Shown: one piece after another, positions 36,143-44,234 of the stretch
How the letters are laid out: every line of letters begins with the position of its first letter
Numbering within the stretch: position 1 is the first letter of the stretch
Origin: Brevibacterium sp. CBA3109
GTDB lineage: Bacteria; Actinomycetota; Actinomycetes; Actinomycetales; Brevibacteriaceae
Length of the DNA: 64,000 nucleotides
Direction of reading: 5' to 3'
NCBI RefSeq assembly: GCF_040256645.1
Contig: NZ_CP158281.1
Location: forward strand, 620,001 to 684,000
Program-made: the position numbers and the translations under genes
The notes under the pieces: generated by a model
The model's input: only the letters and a program-made list of their open reading frames with translations
Database searches by the model: none
Told to the model about the DNA's origin: nothing

Positions 36143-36940
36143 TCACTTGGGAGCGTCGCCGAACCACTTCTCGTAGATTTTGTCGTATTCGCCGTTGTCT
36201 TTGATCTCTTTGAGTGTCTCGTCTACGGCCTTCTTCATCTCGGCATTGCCCTTCTTCATGCCGATGCCGTAGTGCTCACCGGTGTCAATGTCGAAGCCGA
36301 CGGCGAAACCGTCATTGTTCGCGGCGTAGTCGTAGAGGACTCCGTTGTCATTGATGACAGCATCGGCTTGACCGTTCTTCAAAGCTTCGAGGGACAGTGG
36401 CAGGTCCTCGTAGGTGATGACTTCTGCGTCCTTGAAGTTCTCGGTTGCATAGTCGAGGCCGGTGGTGCCTGCTTGGGCGCCGATTTTGAAGCCCTTGAGC
36501 GCGTCAGCATCCTTCGCTGTTTTGTCATCATTGGTCAGAATCGCTTGATTGGCGGCGAAGTACGGATCGGAGAAGTCGATGGCCTCTTCGCGCTCCGGGG
36601 TGATGGTCATGGCAGCCGCGGCAACGTCGCATTGATCCTGAGCAAACGAGGCTCCAGCAGTGATCGGTTCGAAGGGGACGTTGACAATCTCCTGCTCGAC
36701 GCCGAGCTTCTTTGCCACGGCGTCGACGATGTCGACATCGAAGCCGACGACCTTTCCGTCTTTTTCGAACTGGAACGGTTGATACGACAGGTGGGTGCAG
36801 GTAGTCAGCTGGCCTTCTTTGACAAGGGGCACGCCGCCCTCGGCGGTCGCTGCCGGTTCCGAATCGTCGCCGCCGCTGCACGCGGACAGGGCAAGCATGG
36901 CGCCGATGGCCACCGTGGCCATAGTCAAGCGTCGTTTCAT
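36143..36940 (-). CDS. Polar amino acid ABC transporter substrate-binding lipoprotein
   Basis: A 265-residue lipoprotein: an 18-residue signal (MKRRLTMATVAIGAMLAL) ends in the lipobox LSAC, so the Cys at about residue 20 is lipidated and holds the protein to the outside of the membrane. The SBP_bac_3 domain has FEKDGKVVGFDVDIVDAVAKKLG, AAAMTITPEREEAIDFSDPYF and LKGFKIGAQAGTTG. It captures an amino acid and hands it to the permease. ATG 36940 has GGAGG close upstream and gives the correct signal length; the frame upstream lacks a signal. The IS nest begins 74 bp upstream. Confidence 0.94.
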   Translation of the reverse strand: MKRRLTMATVAIGAMLALSACSGGDDSEPAATAEGGVPLVKEGQLTTCTHLSYQPFQFEKDGKVVGFDVDIVDAVAKKLGVEQEIVNVPFEPITAGASFAQDQCDVAAAAMTITPEREEAIDFSDPYFAANQAILTNDDKTAKDADALKGFKIGAQAGTTGLDYATENFKDAEVITYEDLPLSLEALKNGQADAVINDNGVLYDYAANNDGFAVGFDIDTGEHYGIGMKKGNAEMKKAVDETLKEIKDNGEYDKIYEKWFGDAPK

Positions 36941-36959
36941 TGTTCCTCCAGAAGAGTCG

Positions 36960-36975
36960 GTGACATCGATGTCAC
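36960..36975. promoter_or_regulatory. Perfect 16-bp palindrome upstream of the amino acid ABC operon
   Basis: GTGACATCGATGTCAC is a perfect dyad 20 bp upstream of the binding protein start and about 40 bp inside the edge of the IS3-type element. The spacing between GTGA and TCAC is eight bases, not six, so it is not a standard CRP/GlxR site. It is a candidate repressor operator for the operon. Confidence 0.5.
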
Positions 36976-37276
36976 GTAACAGGTGTCGCTGCCGCGCGAT
37001 GTCAAGCTGTTTGGAGTCACTCACGCTGCTAACGCGTTCTTCTCTCGATGATTGATCCCGACCACCTCAGCCGGTGCGTGTGTTCTCGGTGGCACGGAAA
37101 ATCGTTCAGGATGTTGGGCGTAATAGGCATCAAGGACCTCCTGGCGTCGGGTCCACACTCCTTCCCAGGATCCCTCATGGACTTGGGACGGAGTGAAGTG
37201 CGCGATCCCGGAATGGCGATGCTCAGTGTTGTACCACTGCACATACTCGTCGATGAAACTGCGAGCCGTGTCCACG

Positions 37277-37284
37277 TTTTCAAA
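37277..37284. repeat. Target-site duplication, left copy (TTTTCAAA)
   Basis: The eight bases TTTTCAAA directly precede the left end of the IS256-family element and recur at 38715-38722. Eight bases is the usual IS256 duplication length. Confidence 0.95.
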
Positions 37285-38714
37285 GAGGGTGTCAAATAGT
37301 TTGTGTACCGGGTCACAGCTGAAAGGACAGAATAGTGACTGTGACGAATACACACTCGAATCCGAACCAGGCCAACGAAATTGTTGACCAGCTCAAGGCC
37401 TCCGGGGCCCTCGACGAACTCTTTTCCAAGATCGATTCCGGCGAGGTCGAACTCACCGGCGATGGCGGTCTCGTCCCGGCCCTGATCAAGGAAACCCTCG
37501 AACGAGGACTCGGCGCTGAGATGACCTCGCACCTGGGCTACACAGCCGGCGACAGAGATGCCAAGACCACAACGAACTCGCGCAACGGAACGTATGCCAA
37601 GACAGTCGCTTCCGAAGCCGGTGACATCGAGATCAGCGTCCCCCGGGACCGTGACGGGTCGTTCACGCCCCGCCTGGTGCCCAAGGGTTCACGCCGACTC
37701 GGTGGCCTCGATGACATGATCATCTCGCTGTATGCCGGCGGGATGACGATCCGCGATATCCAACACCATCTGGTATCAACAATCGGCACCGAACTCTCCC
37801 ATGAGACGATCTCGAACATCACCGATGCAGTCCTCGACGCGGTCATGGAATGGCAGCAACGACCCCTCGAGGAGTTCTACCCCGTCATCTACCTCGACGC
37901 GATCCGAGTCAAGGTCCGCGACAACGGACACGTGCGCTCGAAAGCCGCGCATATCGCTGTCGGTGTCGATATGGATGGCATCAAGCATGTGCTGGGCATC
38001 TGGGTCCAGAACACCGAGGGTGCCTCGTTCTGGGCCCACGTGTGCGCGGAACTGGCCAACCGGGGAGTCCAGGATGTCCTTATCGTTTGCTGCGACGGGC
38101 TCACGGGCCTACCGGATGCGATCGAGGCGACCTGGCCGGACTCACTCGTCCAAACCTGTGTCGTGCACCTGATTCGGGCTGCGAATCGGTTCGTGTCCTA
38201 TACCGACCGCAAGGCCGTGTCGAGGGCGCTGAAACCAATCTACGCTGCCGCCAACGAGGAAGCGGCGCTGACAGCGCTGACGACTTTCGCCGAGTCCGAA
38301 CTGGGACGGAAGTATCCCTCGGCAGTAGCGGTGTTTGAAAACGCGTGGGACCGGTTCATACCGTTCCTGCAATTTCCACCAGCCCTGCGGCGAGTCATCT
38401 ATACGACGAACGCGATCGAGTCGCTGAACTACCAGCTGCGCAAGGTCACGAAGAACCGATCCCAGTTCCCGACCGATGACTCAGTGGTGAAGCTGCTGTG
38501 GCTGGCGATCTGCAATATCGAGGACAAACGAGCCCGAGAACGAGAGAAAGAGAAGGGGAAAGGAAAGGCTCGGAAGGCCACGACGGGTCGACTCGTCGAG
38601 GGCCAGATCACGACGAACTGGAAACAGGCCCTGGCTCAACTGGCCGTGGCCTATCCAGACCGGATGAATCCCTACTTGTAAATCAATCCCGAACACAAAC
38701 TACTTGACAGGCTC
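37285..38714 (+). mobile_element. IS256-family insertion sequence
   Basis: A 1,430-bp element. Its left end begins GAGGGTGTCAAATAGTTTGT and its right end, read inward, begins GAGCCTGTCAAGTAGTTTGT, so the ends form an inverted repeat with a few mismatches. It is flanked by TTTTCAAA on both sides. The transposase is intact. Insertion is recent, as the target duplication and the target gene's frame are unmutated. A second IS256-superfamily element (IS1249 type) is at 22478. Confidence 0.95.
37335..38681 (+). CDS. IS256-family transposase
   Basis: A 448-residue MULE-type transposase. The DDE residues are visible in VIYLDAIRVKV, CCDGLTGLPDAI and TTNAIESLNYQLRKVTKNR. The N-terminal region has TSHLGYTAGDRDAKTTTNSRNG and IEISVPRDRDGSF, both diagnostic for the family. 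GTG 37335 follows AAAGGA eight bases away. It is 50 bp inside the left end and full length, so the element should be able to transpose. Confidence 0.95.
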   Translation: MTVTNTHSNPNQANEIVDQLKASGALDELFSKIDSGEVELTGDGGLVPALIKETLERGLGAEMTSHLGYTAGDRDAKTTTNSRNGTYAKTVASEAGDIEISVPRDRDGSFTPRLVPKGSRRLGGLDDMIISLYAGGMTIRDIQHHLVSTIGTELSHETISNITDAVLDAVMEWQQRPLEEFYPVIYLDAIRVKVRDNGHVRSKAAHIAVGVDMDGIKHVLGIWVQNTEGASFWAHVCAELANRGVQDVLIVCCDGLTGLPDAIEATWPDSLVQTCVVHLIRAANRFVSYTDRKAVSRALKPIYAAANEEAALTALTTFAESELGRKYPSAVAVFENAWDRFIPFLQFPPALRRVIYTTNAIESLNYQLRKVTKNRSQFPTDDSVVKLLWLAICNIEDKRAREREKEKGKGKARKATTGRLVEGQITTNWKQALAQLAVAYPDRMNPYL

Positions 38715-38722
38715 TTTTCAAA
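38715..38722. repeat. Target-site duplication, right copy (TTTTCAAA)
   Basis: Identical to 37277-37284 and directly follows the right end of the IS256-family element. Confidence 0.95.
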
Positions 38723-39477
38723 CGTCCCTGGATAATTCGGCCGGTACTTCATCGTGCGAAACTCTGACTCCGAGTACGGGTTGTCATTGGACACATACGG
38801 GCGGTTATGTGTCAGGGACACACCATGATCGCCCAGAGCGGTCTTGAGCACGCTCGACTTCATCGCCGCACCCGAATCCGCATGCACGAACTCCGGCGGC
38901 CCATACTCGGCGATCGCGGTCTCAAACATCTCCACAGCAAGGTCATCGACCTCGCGCTCCTCGACACGGTAGCCAACGATCTTGCGGGAGAAGATATCGA
39001 TGATCGAATACGTTTTATACACGACTCTCGACCACACCGACTTCACATCAGTGATGTCCCAACTCCACACCTGGCCAGGCCCGGTCGCGACCAGCACCGG
39101 CATCGTTCGGGGCTGCCTCGTGCCCTTCCTCGTCGCGACCACGGGCCGCTGCGTCTGATCAACGATGTCTTCGGCAATACGCCACCAGGTTCGTCGCGAT
39201 GCCACCAGAATCCCGGCATCCCACGCGACTGCGAATGAGTGATCGACCGAGTGTCCTCGCGCCCACCCATCCCGGATCAGTCCTTGGACCTGGTTCCGGA
39301 CATCGGCGGCGATCCGATTCGGATACGCTCGTGCCTCATGCGCCACCGGGTCAGGCACACCCTCACGAGGATTGAGTCGGTAATGCCACGTTGACCTCGA
39401 TAGACCGAGCACAGCGAGGACTCGACGCTGTGAGATTCCCGCGGCCACGAGGTCGAACACCATTGTGTTCTCCATCG

Positions 39478-39924
39478 TCAGGAACTCGACGGATCCTGCT
39501 GATCCTCGGTCGCGTCGGGCTCTGACACGTTCCTGGCGTGCAAGAGCCCGATAGCTTTTCCCAGCGTGCTCGCCGTCTCTTCCAACCGATGGATATCCTC
39601 GTTGCGACGAGCCAGCTCAGCTTCTTTCGCGGCCAGGGCCTTCTCCTTGGCCGCGAGTTCGTCCATCAGGACTCTCTCGCGATCTGAGGTCAGTGCCTCG
39701 GTCATCTTCTTCCGGCGTGATGGGAAAGACATGGTCCCATTCTCTCGAGGAACCAGGCCGCGGTCGAGGTCGCCCGCGACGAGAGCTCGCATCCATTGAT
39801 AGAGCTGCTTCTTCGAGAAGGGTTGAGTATCGACCCATTTGCCCTTCTGTCCGAAGGGAAGCATGTCGTATTCGGTGAGGTAGGCGCGGATCTCAACAGT
39901 GCTGTATCCGACGGTGATTGTCAT
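39478..39924 (-). CDS. IS3-family transposase orfA-like protein
   Basis: A 148-residue protein beginning MTITVGYSTVEIRAYL. The first 70 residues read as a DNA-binding region (FSKKQLYQWMRALVAGDLD, similar to a helix-turn-helix). Residues about 95-140 form a leucine-zipper coiled coil, DELAAKEKALAAKEAELARR..., typical of IS3 orfA. The orfB ATG is two bases past its stop and in the -1 frame, so either reinitiation or frameshifting could produce the fusion; no slippery sequence was evident. ATG 39924 has AGGAG ten bases upstream. The gene is intact while orfB is broken. Confidence 0.8.
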   Translation of the reverse strand: MTITVGYSTVEIRAYLTEYDMLPFGQKGKWVDTQPFSKKQLYQWMRALVAGDLDRGLVPRENGTMSFPSRRKKMTEALTSDRERVLMDELAAKEKALAAKEAELARRNEDIHRLEETASTLGKAIGLLHARNVSEPDATEDQQDPSSS

Positions 39925-39937
39925 GGTTGGTGTTCTC

Positions 39938-39980
39938 CTCTTTGTCAGGCTGAGTGACTCACACACAGCCTGACAAAGAG
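39938..39980. repeat. 15-bp inverted repeat at the right end of the IS3-family element
   Basis: Arms CTCTTTGTCAGGCTG (39938-39952) and CAGCCTGACAAAGAG (39966-39980) are perfectly complementary around a 13-base loop that contains the presumed terminal repeat. It lies upstream of orfA, so it may form a hairpin that limits readthrough into the transposase, or be a subterminal binding site. Confidence 0.85.
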
Positions 39981-40127
39981 GGTGCCCAACCGAAGTTCTG
40001 AGCAACGTCTGAAAGAGATCGTACAGTGTTATAGGTCACACACGTGACTACCCTGAGCCCACTGCGTCGGTCGTTGCCAAATCGTAGTGTTGAGTCTCAT
40101 TGTGGGGGCACTTGCTCGGAGAACTCG

Positions 40128-40598
40128 TCAGTCCTCGGCTTTGACCAGGTCCGAGTGGAGATGGTGGGTCATCACGACACCCACTGCGGCCATGGAGAAG
40201 TCGACGGACAGGCGGTCGTCCGTGATTCGGTAGGTCCGTGCGGTTGCCTCTACGGTCTTCGCCGAGGTGCTCACGAGAAGCTGTGGGGACCGGAGGTCGA
40301 GGAAGAGCCCGCCCTCAACGGCCGACAGAGTGCCCTCGGCCAGTTCGGCATGACCGGTCGGTTGGGCCAGAACGAATTCGACGGTCGTTGCAGTGGGGCT
40401 GCGCAGGAATCCCGTTTCCATGTGCATGGGCTTGCCCTCGGGCGACCAGGTGCGCTGTTGGTAGACCAGGAAGGGTTTGGCGACGTCCCGGAAGGTCAGC
40501 TCTTCGCTGTAGCTGAAGGCGTCGATCGTCGGGTAGTGGCCCGATCCGGTGCCTCGCCAGGTGCCGATCAACGGCCGCAGCTGCGGTGGAAGTGCCAT
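40128..40598 (-). CDS. Nitrobindin-like heme-binding beta-barrel protein (DUF1794, peroxynitrite isomerase family)
   Basis: A 156-residue lipocalin-like protein. It starts MALPPQLRPLIGTWRGTGSG, with the conserved GTWxGxGxGxYPTI motif. It ends VGVVMTHHLHSDLVKA, where the His residues form the heme site in nitrobindins. Members bind ferric heme and convert peroxynitrite to nitrate. The ribosome site GGGAGG lies directly before an ATG at 40604 and six bases before ATG 40598, which decides for 40598 by spacing. Confidence 0.88.
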   Translation of the reverse strand: MALPPQLRPLIGTWRGTGSGHYPTIDAFSYSEELTFRDVAKPFLVYQQRTWSPEGKPMHMETGFLRSPTATTVEFVLAQPTGHAELAEGTLSAVEGGLFLDLRSPQLLVSTSAKTVEATARTYRITDDRLSVDFSMAAVGVVMTHHLHSDLVKAED

Positions 40599-40675
40599 GG
40601 TCATCCTCCCTGGTCCGGTTGTCCTCATCCTGATCCTAGGGCATGTTCTGATTCCTGAGGAGTCCGAGCATTCGC

Positions 40676-41404
40676 CTATTCGACGGTGACGCCGGTGATG
40701 GTCACTGCTTCCTTGGGGGCGCCATCGCTGGCACCGGATTCTGTGCCCTTGGCCCCGATGTCGGCAACGGACTTCGTGCTGGCTTCGTCGAGTGATCCGA
40801 ACACGGTGTAGTCCGGCGGCAGCGAGCTGTCGTCATAGACGACGAAGAACTGCGATCCATTCGTATCGGGGCCGGCGTTGGCCATTGCCAATGTGCCGGC
40901 CGGGTACTTCTCGGAGCCGTCGACCTCATCGGCGAAGGTGTAGCCGGGTCCGCCGCTGCCAGTGCCCGATGGGTCACCGCATTGGAGGACGAAGATGCCC
41001 TCGGTGGTCAGACGGTGGCAGTCGGTGTCATCGAAGTACTTCTGATCAGCCAAGGACAGGAAGCTATTCACGGTACAGGGTGCGCCGTCGGCATCGAGGC
41101 TCACGGACAGATCGCCAGCAGTCGTCGATACTGTGGCAGCGACCTTGCCGCTGGTCTGAGGAGACTCCTTGGGAGGCTCGACGTCCTTCGCCGCTGGTGC
41201 GGAATCGGCAGGGTATTGGCAGGCGGAAGAGCCGGCCCCATCCGATGCGCCGGCGTTCGAGCCCGCTGAATCGTCAGCGGAATCAGCAGATCCGCACGCG
41301 GTCAGGGCCAGCAGCGCGAGGACGGCCAAGACGGCGAGGACCGTCACTGCCGACAGGGGACGATGGGTGAGGGCTCGAGAGCGGTGCCGCGCAGGGTGAT
41401 CCAT
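40676..41404 (-). CDS. Cyclophilin-type peptidylprolyl isomerase lipoprotein
   Basis: A 242-residue protein. The signal peptide (residues 1-35, a long Leu/Ala/Val core) ends in the lipobox LTAC. A low-complexity spacer of Ala/Ser/Asp/Gly follows, and the cyclophilin domain occupies residues about 80-240: YFDDTDCHRLTTEGIFVLQCGDPSGTGSGGPGYTFADE, and GSQFFVVYDDSSLPPDYTVFGSL. The active-site Arg is lost or shifted (H-R-L present, F-Q-M replaced by Q-C-G), though PPIase proteins of this type often vary. It would fold exported proteins at the outer membrane face. ATG 41404 is the only start giving a signal. Confidence 0.9.
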   Translation of the reverse strand: MDHPARHRSRALTHRPLSAVTVLAVLAVLALLALTACGSADSADDSAGSNAGASDGAGSSACQYPADSAPAAKDVEPPKESPQTSGKVAATVSTTAGDLSVSLDADGAPCTVNSFLSLADQKYFDDTDCHRLTTEGIFVLQCGDPSGTGSGGPGYTFADEVDGSEKYPAGTLAMANAGPDTNGSQFFVVYDDSSLPPDYTVFGSLDEASTKSVADIGAKGTESGASDGAPKEAVTITGVTVE

Positions 41405-41503
41405 GCCCCCATCGTATTTCGTCGACGGAGAATGGTCACCATCGGATGGTCTTTGCCGAGGAGTGCGTTCGATTGTGCCTGTGCTTCGTGAAGGCTGCTG
41501 GCC

Positions 41504-42715
41504 TCAGACATCGACTTCGTTGCGGCCCGAGGATTCCGAGGTGCCGCCTCGGCGGAGGGCGATCGCGATGATGAGCACGATGAGGCCGGCCAGGCACAGG
41601 CCGACTCCCACCCAGGCGGGGGCGCGGTAGCCCAGGCCCGCAGTGATGACGATGCCACCGAGCCAGGCGCCGAGGGCATTGGCGAGGTTGAATGCGGCAT
41701 GATTCATTGCTGCCGAGAGACTCGGTGCGTCGTGGGAGTCGCGCAGCAGACGCATCTGCAGCGAGGTCGTGATCATCGACCCGGCGATGCCGATGAAGAA
41801 GAGCGCGATGATCGCAACGGCCGCGATATGGGTGAACGCACCGAAGGTGGAGAGCACGAGGGCGGAGAGGATCATGCCGCCGATGCCTGAGCGTTCGATG
41901 GATTTGTCGACCAGCGGTCCCGCGATGAGGGAACCGGCGGTCATGCCGAGACCGTAGACGGCCAGCACCCAGGGGATCGCGGTCTCGGGTACGCCGGCAA
42001 TGTCGGTCATGGTCGGGGCGATGTAGGTGTAGACGGCGAACATGCCGCCGAAGCCCACGGAGCCTGCGACGAGGGTGAGGATGATCTGCGGACGAGCCAG
42101 GGCCCGCATCTCACCGCGGGCTGACGGGGCAGCACCGAGCTTCACTCGAGGCACGCCGACCGCGACCATGATGACGGTGAGGATCCCGAGCGCGGCGACC
42201 AATGCATAAGCGCTGCGCCAGCCGAGCAGGTTGCCCAGTGCCGTGGCGATGGGGACGCCGACGATGTTCGCGATCGTCAGCCCCAGCATGACGCGTGCCA
42301 TCGCTCGACCGCGACGGTTCGGGGGCGCGAGTGATGAGGCGACGATGGCGCCGATGCCCAGGTAGGCGCCGTGAGGAAGTCCGCTGGCGAAGCGGGCGAT
42401 GTTGAACAGGGTGGCGTCGGGGGCGAGCATCGAGGCGACATTGCCGAGTGCGAAGAATCCCATGAGGCACAGCAGCAGGTTCTTGCGATCCATGTGCGCG
42501 GCGATCGTGGTGATCAGTGGTGCGCCGACGACGACGCCGATGGCGTAGAACGACACGGCATGGCCCGCCTGGGGCACGGTGATGCCGAGCTCGCGGGCGA
42601 TATGGGGCAGCAGGCCCATGGTGGCGAACTCGGTGACACCGATTGCGAATGCGCCGATCGCCAGGGCGAAGACGGCGAATTTGTAGACTCGGCGTGGCAC
42701 CGGAGCGTCGCTCAT
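41504..42715 (-). CDS. MFS transporter, DHA1 (AraJ/sugar or drug efflux type)
   Basis: A 403-residue membrane protein with twelve hydrophobic segments. The opening, KFAVFALAIGAFAIGVTEFATMGLLPHIA, and PQAGHAVSFYAIGVVVGAPLIT are the helix 1 and 2 region of the AraJ/YdhP group of MFS transporters. HMDRKNLLLCLM replaces the standard motif A. FASGLPHGAYLGIGAIVASSL in helix 4 fits the same group. These proteins export small metabolites or drugs. ATG 42715 opens the domain directly. An inverted repeat lies 70 bp upstream. The substrate cannot be read from the sequence. Confidence 0.88.
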   Translation of the reverse strand: MSDAPVPRRVYKFAVFALAIGAFAIGVTEFATMGLLPHIARELGITVPQAGHAVSFYAIGVVVGAPLITTIAAHMDRKNLLLCLMGFFALGNVASMLAPDATLFNIARFASGLPHGAYLGIGAIVASSLAPPNRRGRAMARVMLGLTIANIVGVPIATALGNLLGWRSAYALVAALGILTVIMVAVGVPRVKLGAAPSARGEMRALARPQIILTLVAGSVGFGGMFAVYTYIAPTMTDIAGVPETAIPWVLAVYGLGMTAGSLIAGPLVDKSIERSGIGGMILSALVLSTFGAFTHIAAVAIIALFFIGIAGSMITTSLQMRLLRDSHDAPSLSAAMNHAAFNLANALGAWLGGIVITAGLGYRAPAWVGVGLCLAGLIVLIIAIALRRGGTSESSGRNEVDV

Positions 42716-42785
42716 GGAGTCCCTTCGTAGGGGATGAAAGATTGGGACCGCGGAGAAGTCTGAGGTCGGAGCTGCGACCGGGCTA

Positions 42786-42803
42786 TTGACCGCGACCGGT
42801 CAA
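42786..42803. promoter_or_regulatory. Inverted repeat upstream of the MFS gene
   Basis: TTGACCG-CGAC-CGGTCAA is a perfect 7-bp dyad with a four-base centre. It lies 70 bp before the MFS start and about 95 bp after the pcaDC stop. It could be an operator for the transporter or a weak terminator for the pca operon; no T run follows. Confidence 0.4.
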
Positions 42804-42896
42804 GCCTATTGCTCATCGACGGCAACCGGTAGCCCCGCAGTCTCAATGTGACGATTCGTACAGCGCCCGCAGGACCGGTGAGTCACTCATGTGGCG

Positions 42897-44228
42897 TCAG
42901 CCTTCCTCCTCCATCTCTGCCAGTGCCTGCGAGGCCACCGAGAACGCCGTATTCGCACTCGGCACCGAGCAGTAGATCGCCGACTGCAACAGGACTTCCT
43001 TGATCTCGTCACGACTGAGGCCGTTGCGCACAGCGGCCTTGACGTGCATTGCGAGTTCGGCCTCGTGACCGCCGGCGATCATTGCGGTCAGCGTGATCGC
43101 CGATCGCATGCGCTTCTCGAGGCCCGGACGGGTCCAGATCTCTCCCCAGGCATAGCGGGTGATGAGATCCTGGAAGTCGGCAGTGAAGTCATCGACCTTC
43201 GCATTCGCCCGATCGACGTGGGCGTCGGAGAGGACCTGTCGGCGCACCGTCATGCCCGCGTCGTGGACCTCATCTCGACTGGCTTCGCGCGGACCGGAGG
43301 CGGTGGGCAGATCCGCCGAGGCGGCGCCCGAGTCTGGCTCGCCCGTTCCCTTGCCACCCAAGGCGTTTCCACCCATGAAGTCACGCAGCAGACCCGCGGT
43401 GACCGCGGGGGCTTCGGCCGGCACGAGGTGGGCTGCGCCCTCGATGACCTCGAGCAGGGCGCCCGAGACTCCGTTGGCGATCTCCACCAGTTTGGTCGGC
43501 GGGGTCGGCTGATCCTCTGACCCCGCAACGGCGAGGACCGGCAGAGTGATCTCCGGCAGGCGCGAGCGGACGTCGAATGTTGCCAGGGCGTGGCAGAGCG
43601 CAGCATAGGAGAACCGGTCGGCATCCTGGAGCGAATGCAGCAGTGCAGCCGATGCCTCGGGTTCGCGATCCATGAAGCCCTCCCCGAACCAGCGTTGGGC
43701 CGAACCGATGACCTGCGTCGGCGTGCCCGAGGTCGCGACGACCTCCGCACGCTCCTCCCAAGCATTGGCCTCACCGATCTTCGCCCCGGTGCAGAACACC
43801 GCGGCGCGATCGAAGCGATCACCATGGTCGAGGGCCAGCTGGAGTGCGATGGCTGCGCCGATCGAATCGCCGGCCAGAACAATTCGGGCATCGTCTCGGT
43901 CACCGGACCCGATCACGTCGGGAAGCACGCGGTCGATGGTGGCCAGGACCGCCTCGGCGAGGTCGCTCATCGTCAGCCGTGGGACCTCGGACGTCCCCGC
44001 GGGGACCTCGGACGTCCCCGCGGGGACGTCGATCGGTGCCGAACGGCCGTGGCCGGGCAGATCGATGCCGATGACCGTCGTCTCCGGAGCCACGCCGACG
44101 AGGTGAGTCGCCGCCGACTGCCACAGCGCGCTCACCGAGGTGCCCAGCGAGGGGAGGACGAGGAGGACTCGAGCGTATGAGTGGACGGGGACAGTCGGAG
44201 CGGCGAGGACGGTTGCGGTGAGTTCCAC
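42897..44228 (-). CDS. pcaDC: Fused 3-oxoadipate enol-lactonase/4-carboxymuconolactone decarboxylase (PcaDC)
   Basis: A 443-residue bifunctional enzyme. Residues about 1-285 are an alpha/beta hydrolase with the nucleophile motif GDSIGA and a late His in AHLVPAEAP. Residues about 320-443 are a carboxymuconolactone decarboxylase domain with RSAITLTAMIAGGHEAELAMHVKAAVRNG and LLQSAIYCSVPSANTAF. It catalyses steps from 4-carboxymuconolactone to 3-oxoadipate. The hydrolase carries an insert VPAGTSEVPAGTSEV made by a 21-bp tandem repeat. GTG 44228 is 7 bp past the pcaB stop, so the two are in one operon. This fusion is typical of actinobacteria. Confidence 0.95.
   Translation of the reverse strand: MELTATVLAAPTVPVHSYARVLLVLPSLGTSVSALWQSAATHLVGVAPETTVIGIDLPGHGRSAPIDVPAGTSEVPAGTSEVPRLTMSDLAEAVLATIDRVLPDVIGSGDRDDARIVLAGDSIGAAIALQLALDHGDRFDRAAVFCTGAKIGEANAWEERAEVVATSGTPTQVIGSAQRWFGEGFMDREPEASAALLHSLQDADRFSYAALCHALATFDVRSRLPEITLPVLAVAGSEDQPTPPTKLVEIANGVSGALLEVIEGAAHLVPAEAPAVTAGLLRDFMGGNALGGKGTGEPDSGAASADLPTASGPREASRDEVHDAGMTVRRQVLSDAHVDRANAKVDDFTADFQDLITRYAWGEIWTRPGLEKRMRSAITLTAMIAGGHEAELAMHVKAAVRNGLSRDEIKEVLLQSAIYCSVPSANTAFSVASQALAEMEEEG
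43981..44028. repeat. 21-bp tandem repeat inside pcaDC
   Basis: Copies start at 43981 and 44002, with a partial third copy from 44023. They keep the reading frame and encode VPAGTSE twice in the hydrolase half. Confidence 0.92.
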
Positions 44229-44234
44229 GTCAGG

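Larger units (their letters stand above)
37021..39475 (-). pseudogene. IS3-family transposase orfB, disrupted by an IS256-family insertion
   Basis: Two pieces on the minus strand, 39475-38715 and 37284-37021, join into one reading frame once the inner element and one target copy are removed. The junction then reads YPGTFENVDTARSF in frame, giving 338 residues. The reconstituted rve/DDE core has WDITDVKS, HADSGAAM and SESEFRTMKYR, with an intact second half IDEYVQWYNTEHRHSGIAHFTP. The gene was therefore functional until the insertion, and the element is now inactive. The start is ATG 39475, two bases beyond the orfA stop. The stop overlaps the left terminal repeat. Confidence 0.92.
37014..39960 (-). 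mobile_element. IS3-family insertion sequence, interrupted
   Basis: The left end carries GAGTCACTCA at 37014-37023 and the right end its complement TGAGTGACTC at 39951-39960, probably parts of the terminal inverted repeats. Both transposase genes lie between them on the minus strand. The orfB gene is split by an IS256-family element (37285-38714). Without that element it would be about 1.5 kb, normal for IS3. Exact ends and the 3-4 bp target duplication could not be fixed. Confidence 0.8.

Noticed and set aside
36960..36975. CRP/GlxR binding site
   Set aside because: GTGA and TCAC are eight bases apart rather than six, so the standard CRP-family consensus is not met; kept only as an unassigned palindrome.
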